From assembly GCA_003535955.1 (NCBI GenBank), contig DPZM01000314.1, positions 1-5,690 of the forward strand: DNA of 5,690 nucleotides, written 5' to 3'. The stretch comes from Lachnospiraceae bacterium (GTDB lineage: Bacteria > Bacillota > Clostridia > Lachnospirales > Lachnospiraceae). A program made the translations under genes and the position numbers. Shown here piece after piece: positions 1 through 5,183 of this stretch; position 1 is the stretch's first letter, and every line of letters starts with the position of its first letter. Below the pieces are notes generated by a model. That model searched no databases. It saw only the letters and a list, made by a program, of their open reading frames with translations, and was not told the DNA's origin.

Positions 1-810
1 CCATCGGGCCATATGACCAATTTATGGTACACTGACAAGGTGAGTGAGAAGGAATACATTGCGGCACTTAAGTGGGCGGCAGCACATTATAAGGATAATG
101 ATACGATCATTGCTTTCGATCTTAAGAACGAGCCCCACGGCAAGCCCTCGGAGGGCAGCAGGGCGGCCGTATGGAATGATTCCGATTCGCCAAATAACTG
201 GAAGAAGGAAGCCGAAAAGGCAGCCCTTACGATCCTTAAGGAGAATCCCGATGTCCTTATAATGGTTGAGGGTATAGAAACCTATCCCATTGATATTAAG
301 GAGAACGGGAATTATCGGAGCAAGATCGCGGATGACTACTACATTACCTGGTGGGGCGGTAACCTGCGAGGGGTGGCTGATCATCCTATAGATCTTGGAA
401 AATATCAAAATAAGCTTGTGTATTCACCGCATGACTACGGGCCGACCGTTTACAACCAGCCATGGTTCTATGATGGGTATGATTATGATTCCCTTATGAA
501 GGACTGCTGGCGTGACAACTGGTTTTACATTTATGAGGATGATACGGCTCCCATTCTCATTGGCGAGTGGGGCGGATTTATGCGTGAACCCAATCTTAAA
601 TGGATGACGGCGATGAGGCAGCTTATCGGGAAATACAGGCTCAATCATACCTTCTGGTGCCTTAACCCCAATTCGGGCGACACCGGCGGATTGCTGCTTG
701 ATGACTTTAAGACCTGGGATGAGGAGAAATACAATTTTGTAAAGGAAGTATTGTGGCAGGAGAAGGGAAAGTTCAAGGGCCTTGACCATGCGATACCTCT
801 GGGTGAGTGA
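1..810 (+). CDS. Glycoside hydrolase family 5 cellulase (endoglucanase), 5'-truncated by the window
   Basis: This is the C-terminal 269 codons of a GH5 enzyme, a retaining beta-glycanase that cleaves internal beta-1,4-glucosidic bonds of cellulose or related glucans. The frame is open from base 1, so the true start lies upstream and any signal peptide cannot be seen. The acid/base glutamate sits in the motif DLKNEPHG (Glu codon 130-132) and the nucleophile in LIGEWGG (Glu codon 565-567). The block WWGGNLRGV (from 349) and the His/Tyr motif VYSPHDYG (418-441) resemble subfamily GH5_1 endoglucanases such as Acidothermus E1; this subfamily call is from memory of the family. The protein stops soon after the catalytic barrel, with no dockerin or carbohydrate-binding module at this end. 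The stop codon lies inside the left arm of the 807-905 inverted repeat. Substrate (cellulose, lichenan or xyloglucan) cannot be fixed from sequence alone. Confidence 0.93.
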   Translation, partial: PSGHMTNLWYTDKVSEKEYIAALKWAAAHYKDNDTIIAFDLKNEPHGKPSEGSRAAVWNDSDSPNNWKKEAEKAALTILKENPDVLIMVEGIETYPIDIKENGNYRSKIADDYYITWWGGNLRGVADHPIDLGKYQNKLVYSPHDYGPTVYNQPWFYDGYDYDSLMKDCWRDNWFYIYEDDTAPILIGEWGGFMREPNLKWMTAMRQLIGKYRLNHTFWCLNPNSGDTGGLLLDDFKTWDEEKYNFVKEVLWQEKGKFKGLDHAIPLGE

Positions 811-905
811 AACAGGGGGACGGTTCCTCGTTTCACTTTTAATATACATCTGAACAATTCGCCTGTTTGAGGACAATGAAACGAGGAACCGTCCCCTTGT
901 TTCAC
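807..905. repeat. Inverted pair of a 28-29 bp dispersed palindromic repeat (REP-like)
   Basis: The left arm (807-835) and right arm (877-905) are reverse complements over 29 bases with one mismatch, separated by a 41-base AT-rich spacer. The core is GGGGACGGTTCCTCGTTTCA. Each arm is also an imperfect palindrome by itself (GTGAAAC 807-813 pairs with GTTTCAC 830-836) and the left arm is followed by four T (837-840), so it could act as a weak terminator for the cellulase. The full pair could form a very stable hairpin in RNA. The right arm ends directly before the AGGAGGG ribosome binding site of the ABC ATPase gene. A third copy lies at 2773-2800. Repeats of this look in Clostridia recall REP elements mobilised by RAYT (IS200-like, Y1) transposases; that link is recollection, and no transposase is in the window. 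Confidence 0.85.
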
Positions 906-915
906 AGGAGGGAAT

Positions 916-1764
916 ATGGCGTATATAGCTTGCAGAGATTTACAACTTGGATATGACGGACAGGTGGTTACCGAGGGCATTAACTTTGATGTTGAGGAAG
1001 GTGATTATCTGTGCATAATCGGCGAGAACGGAGCGGGCAAGTCCACACTTATGAAGGCGCTCATGAACCTTAATAAGCCGATGGGCGGGGAGATCACTTT
1101 CTCTGACGATGTAAAGAGGAATGAGATAGGATACCTTCCCCAGAATAAGGAGTTCCAGCGTGACTTTCCGGCATCGGTGCAGGAAATAGTTTTAAGCGGA
1201 TGCTTGAGTAAGTGCGGCATACGCCCCTTTTATAACAGGAGTGAGAAGAAAACTGCCGAGGAAAATATGAAGAAGATGGATGTCTGGGATCTTCGAAGGA
1301 AGTGCTACCGTGAACTGTCGGGCGGCCAGCAGCAGAGGGTACTTCTTGCCAGAGCCCTGTGCGCGACAGGCAAGCTCCTTCTTCTTGATGAGCCGGTAAC
1401 GGGACTTGATTACAAGGTCACCTGCGAGTTCTACGGACTCCTCTCGGATCTTAACAAGTCGGGGGTTTCCATAGTCATGGTAAGCCATGACCTTGAGGAG
1501 GCCATCGGGCATGCCAATAAGATCCTGCAGATAGGAAGAGAGCAGGTTTTTTTCGGGGATAAAAACGAGTATCTGATGTCCGAGAGCTGGAAGGCTTTCC
1601 ACCAGCACCATAAGGACCACTGCCATACAAAAGATAAGCCGGGTTACAGGTTGGAACAGGCAGAAGATGACAGGAAGCATATCGACGGGCATGCAGGGGA
1701 CAGGAGGCATGATGAGCCGGTTAAAAACGAGGCTTATGATGCGGAGTATAAGAGCCGCAGCTGA
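916..1764 (+). CDS. Metal ABC transporter ATP-binding protein (ZnuC/MntB type) with His-rich C-terminal extension
   Basis: This is the ATPase subunit of a divalent-metal importer, acting at the inner face of the membrane with the permease encoded next. All nucleotide-binding motifs are present: Walker A GENGAGKST (residues 36-44), Q-loop YLPQN (73-77), ABC signature LSGGQQQR (134-141), Walker B LLLLDE (154-159) and switch histidine VSHD (His191). The overall pattern matches the zinc/manganese group. The normal fold ends near residue 228. After it comes a metal-ligand cluster HQHHKDHCH (229-237) and then about 45 charged residues with no family resemblance that I recognise, giving 282 residues against roughly 230-260 usual. 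The start is fixed by AGGAGGG at 906-912, only a few bases before the ATG and directly abutting the upstream repeat arm. Zn, Mn or Fe as substrate cannot be separated by sequence; the His-rich stretch leans towards zinc. Confidence 0.92.
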   Translation: MAYIACRDLQLGYDGQVVTEGINFDVEEGDYLCIIGENGAGKSTLMKALMNLNKPMGGEITFSDDVKRNEIGYLPQNKEFQRDFPASVQEIVLSGCLSKCGIRPFYNRSEKKTAEENMKKMDVWDLRRKCYRELSGGQQQRVLLARALCATGKLLLLDEPVTGLDYKVTCEFYGLLSDLNKSGVSIVMVSHDLEEAIGHANKILQIGREQVFFGDKNEYLMSESWKAFHQHHKDHCHTKDKPGYRLEQAEDDRKHIDGHAGDRRHDEPVKNEAYDAEYKSRS

Positions 1765-1911
1765 TATGTTATCAGAAGAAATACTTATCGCCAAAGGACC
1801 GGCTTCATCCTTGAGCCGCCTGTGGGATGGATAAAGGTACACTGAAGCTTTCAGACATATACTGTCTAAGAATAAAAGTGATAATAGATCATAAGGAATT
1901 CAGAAAATCAA
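1765..1911 (+). other. Transporter intergenic gap with a short inverted repeat
   Basis: These 147 bases separate the ATPase and permease genes, which usually overlap or nearly touch in this family. Two small dyads are visible: CGGCT/AGCCG around 1799-1817 and AGACA-N5-TGTCT at 1853-1867, the latter shaped like a repressor operator. No T-run terminator and no convincing promoter were found. The reading frame +1 to the ATPase stays open from 1577 into this gap, to a TAA at 1832-1834. Confidence 0.3.
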
Positions 1912-2745
1912 ATGAGCTTTATTGATACATTTCAACTTTATTTTTCATATCCGTTTGTACGTTACGCCTTCGTGGTTGCGATAGTGATATCACTGTCGGC
2001 ATCTCTTCTTGGCGTGACGCTTGTCCTTAAGAGATATTCATTTATCGGTGACGGACTAAGCCATGTTGCATTCGGAGCCATGGCCATAGCGTCCGTATTT
2101 AAAATGATAAATAACAATGTTATTGTTTTGCCGCTGACTATTATTGCAGCGGTATTTCTGCTTAAGTCCGGTAAGAATTCCAAGGTCAACGGGGATGCTG
2201 CCATCGCCATTTTTTCGGTAGGTGCTCTTGCTGTCGGCTATCTTATAATGAACGTGTTCGGAACCTCGGCTAACGTGTCGGGTGATGTGTGCTCGACCCT
2301 CTTTGGCTCCACGTCGCTGCTTACCCTGACCCCGGGTGAGGTATGGTTCTCGGTCATACTTGCTGTCCTGGTTATTGGACTATTTATCCTTCTGTATAAT
2401 AAGATCTTTGCAGTGACCTTCGATGAGGACTTTGCAAATGCAACAGGTATGAGTGCCGACCGGTACAACCTGGTGATCGCTGTCCTTATCGCTGTCATAA
2501 TTGTAATGGGAATGAACCTTGTGGGTTCGCTTCTTATATCTGCGCTTGTGATCTTTCCTGCCCTGTCCGCAATGAGAATATTCAATAATTACAGAAGTGT
2601 TGTTATCTGTTCTGCTGTCATAGCTGTTGCCTGTGCCGTTTTGGGCATGTTCTTCTCAATCATATTGTCAACACCTGTCGGTGCCACGATCGTAACGGTG
2701 GATTTACTCGTATTCGCAATTTCATCGCTTATCAGAGGCCAATAA
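1912..2745 (+). CDS. Metal ABC transporter permease (ZnuB/MntC type, ABC-3 family)
   Basis: This 277-residue protein is the membrane subunit that passes a divalent metal (zinc, manganese or iron) through the membrane, driven by the preceding ATPase. Its length is normal for the family. It is almost wholly hydrophobic, with about eight membrane segments (roughly residues 16-38, 48-62, 68-85, 95-117, 143-163, 187-215, 228-250 and 255-273). Family hallmarks are visible: GDGLSHVAFG (46-55), GDAAIAI (94-100), the cytoplasmic loop TFDEDFANATG (169-179) that contacts the ATPase, GSLLISALVIFPALSA (205-220) and TPVGATIV (254-261). The ribosome binding site is weak and distant (AAGGA 1893-1897, 14 bases before the ATG), but the protein begins where family members begin. 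No substrate-binding lipoprotein gene and no Fur-type regulator lie in the window. The gene is followed after 14 bases by another copy of the dispersed repeat. Confidence 0.94.
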   Translation: MSFIDTFQLYFSYPFVRYAFVVAIVISLSASLLGVTLVLKRYSFIGDGLSHVAFGAMAIASVFKMINNNVIVLPLTIIAAVFLLKSGKNSKVNGDAAIAIFSVGALAVGYLIMNVFGTSANVSGDVCSTLFGSTSLLTLTPGEVWFSVILAVLVIGLFILLYNKIFAVTFDEDFANATGMSADRYNLVIAVLIAVIIVMGMNLVGSLLISALVIFPALSAMRIFNNYRSVVICSAVIAVACAVLGMFFSIILSTPVGATIVTVDLLVFAISSLIRGQ

Positions 2746-2759
2746 AGACACGGGGCCGG

Positions 2760-2800
2760 TGAAACATGGGGATGAAACATGGGGACGGTTCCTCGTTTCA
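2760..2800 (+). repeat. Third copy of the dispersed REP-like repeat, with a 13-bp tandem duplication at its left end
   Basis: Bases 2773-2800 match the left arm at 808-835 at 27 of 28 positions, the one difference being the base just before the G run. Directly before it the first 13 bases, TGAAACATGGGGA, occur once more (2760-2772), forming a tandem duplication. There is no inverted partner nearby. TGAAAC (2773-2778) and GTTTCA (2795-2800) can pair, and a T-rich tract follows at 2804-2809, so it may end the transporter transcript weakly. Confidence 0.85.
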
Positions 2801-2835
2801 TAAGTTTTTATTCTAAAACATAAAATACAATTCTG

Positions 2836-3211
2836 ACATGCATCGGATTATTGGAAATTCAGATCTTAAGCACGCGAGATAGATAAATCGATAATAGGAC
2901 GTGCTCGGCAGAACGATATAGGACACGCAATATTAGAGAGTATACATTTATACATGCTTAACAAGAATTTAAAATGGCACAGAAGACACGCGTATACAGC
3001 AAATCCATAATCTGGCATGCTTAGCAGTCATGCTGTTGAATTACATAGAACATGCGGATTTGGAGAAGATATGTGTAAGCGTGCTAAGAAGTGAGACAAC
3101 GGTAATTCATCGTACATGTGGGATTTATGAAAGCGGGTGTATGCGTGCTGGACATGACTGATAAAGGACGTTTATTACACGTAATTTCGATTAACACGGG
3201 ATTTGCGTGTC
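2836..3211. repeat. Degenerate tandem repeat array, period 63-64 bp, made of alternately oriented GCRTGY cores
   Basis: One core (CRTGCT and variants) starts at 2900, 2953, 3016, 3080, 3144 and 3206, giving steps of 53, 63, 64, 64 and 62. A second core (ACAYGC and variants, the inverse of the first) starts at 2923, 2986, 3050, 3114 and 3177, giving steps of 63, 64, 64 and 63; a possible outlier lies at 2836. The two cores alternate every 29-34 bases, about three helical turns. Similarity extends past the cores: units starting at 3014 and 3078 share AATT, CAT, ACATG and GATTT blocks in order. No open reading frame of note crosses it. Because the cores are mutually inverted, an RNA would form a row of weak hairpins and DNA would present alternating sites on one helix face. 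I do not recognise the family. Confidence 0.6.
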
Positions 3212-3251
3212 TAGTCGAAGGCAACCTACCCATTCCATTGTCCTCAAAAGT

Positions 3252-3278
3252 CTGACATATGCCAGATTATTATATAAT
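3252..3278 (+). promoter_or_regulatory. Possible sigma-A promoter at the left edge of the 136-bp element
   Basis: A perfect TATAAT (3273-3278) lies 15 bases after CTGACA (3252-3257), a slightly short spacing. Transcription would begin near 3285, inside the left arm of the palindromic element, and could run to the terminator at 3450-3475. The next gene has a better promoter of its own. Confidence 0.35.
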
Positions 3279-3279
3279 T

Positions 3280-3415
3280 GTAACTATTCAGAACCCCATT
3301 CGCAAAGCCGTGCTTCGCACTTCGTTTGCTCATGTGGTTACTTCGCCATATACATACAATCCGGCATTCATGCAAGCATGTGCCGTCTTGTATGTGCATG
3401 GCTCTGAATAGTTAC
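3280..3415. repeat. 136-bp palindromic element with perfect 13-bp inverted ends (MITE-like, or a structured RNA)
   Basis: The ends GTAACTATTCAGA (3280-3292) and TCTGAATAGTTAC (3403-3415) are perfect inverted repeats, and CCAT (3296-3299) pairs with ATGG (3398-3401) just inside. Within this closing stem lie three hairpins: GCAAA 3302-3306 with TTTGC 3325-3329 enclosing GTGC/GCAC (3310-3313/3317-3320); a weaker one around TGG 3335-3337 and CCA 3346-3348; and a long one in which ACATACAA 3352-3359 pairs with TTGTATGT 3388-3395, CGGCA 3362-3366 with TGCCG 3381-3385, and CATG with CATG around a CAAG loop. No target-site duplication is obvious. Both a small non-autonomous mobile element and a multi-branched non-coding RNA fit. 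The 66-codon frame across it (3207-3407) has no sign of being a gene. Confidence 0.75.
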
Positions 3416-3449
3416 TCCTTTTTGTATTGGATTTCATACAATAATATTC

Positions 3450-3475
3450 CTCCTTGAAAAAAAGGAGTTTTTTTT
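3450..3475 (+). terminator. Intrinsic terminator
   Basis: CTCCTT (3450-3455) pairs with AAGGAG (3462-3467) across a short A-rich loop, followed by eight T (3468-3475). The right arm can alternatively pair with ACTCCTTTTT at 3414-3423 (ten bases against 3459-3468), a longer stem just beyond the 136-bp element; either form ends in the same T run. It would stop transcripts arriving from the repeat region before gene 3526. Confidence 0.75.
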
Positions 3476-3482
3476 ATAGAAT
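3454..3482 (+). promoter_or_regulatory. Sigma-A promoter for the 3526 gene
   Basis: TTGAAA (3454-3459) and TAGAAT (3477-3482) are separated by exactly 17 bases, close to the consensus. The start point would be near 3489, giving a leader of about 37 bases. The promoter overlaps the terminator, so the two upstream and downstream transcripts would be separated cleanly. Confidence 0.6.
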
Positions 3483-3525
3483 AATTTATTGGAAGCTTTA
3501 AACTAATTTTCTACGGAGATAAGGT

Positions 3526-3927
3526 ATGGAGAGGGAAAAAGAGAGCTTTAAGGTATGGACTGACGAGACAAGAAGGATAGTGTATTCCAAGGGACACGGG
3601 GTTGCACATGCCCACGAGATCGAGTGGCTGTATGAGAATATCGTGGACCTGGCCAAGGATTGGAACGATGAAAAGGGTTTCGCTTATATGGCCTTTATTG
3701 AGGAACTGCAGCAGGTAAGTCCCAAGGGCAGCGGCCAGTATGTCAAGCTGCATGAGACCCTGGCCAAGTCAGGATGTAAGTGCATCGCTTATATAGAGGG
3801 TAACTCCTATGAGGTATCTGTACAGTCAAGCAAGCATAAACAGATGTCGAATTCACCCGAGACCGTTAACAAGTACTTTATAACAGAGCGTGAAGGACTT
3901 AAGTGGTTTGAAGAGATGGGGTATTAG
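3526..3927 (+). CDS. Uncharacterised protein, 133 residues, possibly of SpoIIAA/STAS-like fold
   Basis: I do not recognise a named family. The start is supported by GGAG at 3515-3518, seven bases before the ATG, and by a good promoter upstream. The protein is soluble, with no signal peptide or membrane segment. It alternates strand-like and helix-like stretches: a basic strand FKVWTDETRRIVYSKG (8-23), a helix EIEWLYENIVDLAKDW (31-46), a strand GFAYMAFIEE (51-60), a helix from 70 to 82 (QYVKLHETLAKSG), a strand CKCIAYIEG (84-92) and a C-terminal helix EREGLKWFEEMGY. This order, and the closing 'glu-rich helix then W-x-x-x-MG' end, recall small STAS/SpoIIAA-like proteins of Firmicutes; this is a weak inference. 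Two cysteines (84, 86) and His-rich spots (24, 28, 30) are visible. It sits 156 bases upstream of ptb in the same direction, so it may be co-transcribed. Confidence 0.8.
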   Translation: MEREKESFKVWTDETRRIVYSKGHGVAHAHEIEWLYENIVDLAKDWNDEKGFAYMAFIEELQQVSPKGSGQYVKLHETLAKSGCKCIAYIEGNSYEVSVQSSKHKQMSNSPETVNKYFITEREGLKWFEEMGY

Positions 3928-3930
3928 ATA

Positions 3931-4015
3931 TCATAAGGGGTACATGCCCTTAGATGCCTCAGCGGCGAGGATTCGTCATGAGGGGTACCGTCGTAGACGG
4001 TGGAGCCCTTATGAC
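3931..4015 (+). promoter_or_regulatory. Folded leader region upstream of ptb with two competing pairings
   Basis: Three local hairpins can form in a row: TAAGGG 3934-3939 with CCCTTA 3947-3952; CCTC 3957-3960 with GAGG 3967-3970; and GTCATGAGGG 3975-3984 with CCCTTATGAC 4006-4015, the last enclosing ACCGTC/GACGGT (3987-3992/3996-4001). Alternatively TCATAAGGG 3931-3939 pairs perfectly with CCCTTATGA 4006-4014, which excludes the first and third hairpins. Mutually exclusive pairings of this kind are typical of regulatory leaders. It matches no riboswitch class that I can name, and no T run follows, so any control would not be by simple termination. A weak promoter (TTGAAG 3908-3913, TATCAT 3929-3934) may lie at its edge. 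Confidence 0.45.
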
Positions 4016-4026
4016 ATAAGTATCAA

Positions 4027-4047
4027 AAGAAATACGGAGTATTTCTT
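4027..4047. promoter_or_regulatory. Perfect 9-bp dyad in front of ptb
   Basis: AAGAAATAC (4027-4035) and GTATTTCTT (4039-4047) are perfect inverted repeats around GGA. A TATAAT (4052-4057) follows five bases later, without a good -35 box. The dyad could be a repressor operator over a ptb promoter or simply an mRNA hairpin; no T run follows on the plus strand. Confidence 0.4.
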
Positions 4048-4083
4048 ACAATATAATATATACAAGAAAGAGGTAAAAAAGAA

Positions 4084-5007
4084 ATGGCTAAAAATTTCAA
4101 AGAACTGACGGCCAACCTGTCTTCGATCAGCAGGAAGAAGGTAGCTGTTGCTGTCGCACAGGATGAGGCAGTATTGGAGGCTATCAAGGCTGCCAAGGAG
4201 CGTGATATCGCAGATGCTATCCTTGTTGGTGATGAGGATGAGATCAGAAGGATCGGGCAGTCACTCGGTATGAACATGGATGATTATGAGATCATCGATG
4301 AGAAGGATGTGACCGAGGCTTCTCTTAAAGCAGTGGGTCTTGTACATGACGGTAAGGCCGACATGTATATGAAGGGACTTCTTCCCACAGCTACATTCCT
4401 TCGCAGCGTACTTAACAAAGAAGTGGGACTTCGTACAGGCAAGCCTCTCTCACACGTTGCAGTGTTTGAGATTCCCGGCATTGACAGGCTCCTCTTCTTA
4501 ACCGATGTTGCCTTTATGCCCTATCCCACACTTGAGGATAAGAAGTGCATCATAGATTATACAGTGGAAGTAGCCAAGGCATGCGGAGTTACGATGCCCA
4601 AGGTTGCTCCCCTTGCGGCACTTGAGACAGTCAATGAGAAGATGCCCTGCACAACGGATGCCGCAACTCTTACAAGGCTCAACGACGAAGGCGAGATCAA
4701 GGACTGCATCGTAGACGGACCTCTTTCATTTGATATAGCTCTTTACAAGGAAGCAGCACAGGAGAAGGGCGCAACCGACCGTAAGGTTGCAGGTGATGCC
4801 GACATCCTCCTCTTCCCTGACATTCATTCGGGTAACCTTACCTACAAGGCTATCGTACACATGGTGCCAGGTGTACAGAACGGATGTATCCTTACGGGAA
4901 CCAAGGCTCCTGTGGTACTTACCTCAAGGTCCGATTCCTTCGAGACCAAGGTTAATTCGATCGCCCTTGCAGCTATCGTTGCTGAGGAGCTGTCCAAGAA
5001 GAACTGA
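4084..5007 (+). CDS. ptb: Phosphate butyryltransferase
   Basis: The enzyme transfers phosphate to butyryl-CoA, giving butyryl-phosphate and CoA, the penultimate step of butyrate formation in the cytoplasm. The 307-residue length fits the Ptb branch of the phosphate acetyl/butyryltransferase family (about 300 residues). Visible family blocks include MKGLLPTATFLRSVL (96-110), GKPLSHVAVFEIPG (119-132), LLFLTDVAFMPYPTLEDK (136-153), DGPLSFDIAL (211-220), LFPDIHSGNLTYKAI (243-257) and the C-terminal VVLTSRSDSFETKV (277-290). The butyryl rather than acetyl assignment rests on these blocks and on butyrate kinase following. The start has AGAGG at 4069-4073, ten bases upstream. Related sequences are sometimes annotated as bifunctional enoyl-CoA hydratase/phosphate acetyltransferase, but no hydratase domain is present here. 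The leader contains several hairpins. Confidence 0.94.
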   Translation: MAKNFKELTANLSSISRKKVAVAVAQDEAVLEAIKAAKERDIADAILVGDEDEIRRIGQSLGMNMDDYEIIDEKDVTEASLKAVGLVHDGKADMYMKGLLPTATFLRSVLNKEVGLRTGKPLSHVAVFEIPGIDRLLFLTDVAFMPYPTLEDKKCIIDYTVEVAKACGVTMPKVAPLAALETVNEKMPCTTDAATLTRLNDEGEIKDCIVDGPLSFDIALYKEAAQEKGATDRKVAGDADILLFPDIHSGNLTYKAIVHMVPGVQNGCILTGTKAPVVLTSRSDSFETKVNSIALAAIVAEELSKKN

Positions 5008-5043
5008 TTAATTGTGTATATTGAAGAGCAGATAGCCATTTGT

Positions 5044-5183
5044 TCCGGCTTAAAATATTTAGAAGAGTGAGCCGGAGTACATTATGGACGAGAGAAACAG
5101 TGCTTCCCGACCGGATGGAGGGGAGAGCAGTGAGCCGAGGCATGGATGCCGAGTCGAACCCGGTACTGTGCCGGTTCGTCCAT
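5044..5183 (+). promoter_or_regulatory. Strongly self-complementary RNA segment in the ptb-buk gap
   Basis: The 232-base gap between ptb and buk holds a first hairpin, TCCGGCT 5044-5050 with AGCCGGA 5070-5076, and then a long nested fold: ATGGACGA 5084-5091 with TCGTCCAT 5176-5183, ACCGG 5110-5114 with CCGGT 5171-5175 (stacked directly on the first stem on the 3' side), CAGT 5128-5131 with ACTG 5165-5168, and GGCA 5139-5142 with TGCC 5147-5150. The segment is more GC-rich than the surrounding gap. After it, GTTCG 5174-5178 could alternatively pair with CGAAC 5197-5201. No terminator T run and no convincing promoter are seen, so read-through from ptb to buk is likely. It could tune buk translation, process the mRNA or be an unrecognised riboswitch; I recognise no class. 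Confidence 0.5.

Noticed and set aside
1192..1842. 216-codon open frame on the minus strand across the ABC ATPase gene and the following gap
   Set aside because: Most of it lies opposite a gene with intact ATPase motifs. It lacks any recognised domain and looks like a codon-bias shadow, although its part beyond 1630 is mentioned in the frameshift finding.
2836..3211. CRISPR array
   Set aside because: The period of about 64 bases superficially fits, but repeats are only short degenerate cores in alternating orientation, without conserved 24-37 base repeats, and no cas gene is present.
3207..3407. 66-codon plus-strand open frame over the 136-bp palindrome
   Set aside because: It has no ribosome binding site of note, runs through nested inverted repeats and has an unnatural Cys/Ser/His-rich composition, so a structural element explains the sequence better.
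3981..4010. T-box leader motif (GGGGTACCGTC resembles the AGGGTGGNACCGCG box)
   Set aside because: The match is partial, the sequence is explained by a local hairpin, no terminator follows, and ptb is not an amino-acid gene.
3890..4108. 72-codon open frame overlapping the end of gene 3526 and the start of ptb
   Set aside because: It overlaps two better genes in another frame, crosses the hairpins of the ptb leader and has no ribosome binding site.
5134..5180. tRNA-like T-arm (GGTTCGA on the minus strand)
   Set aside because: No acceptor stem, anticodon arm or D arm can be placed around it, and the pairing fits the ptb-buk gap fold instead.
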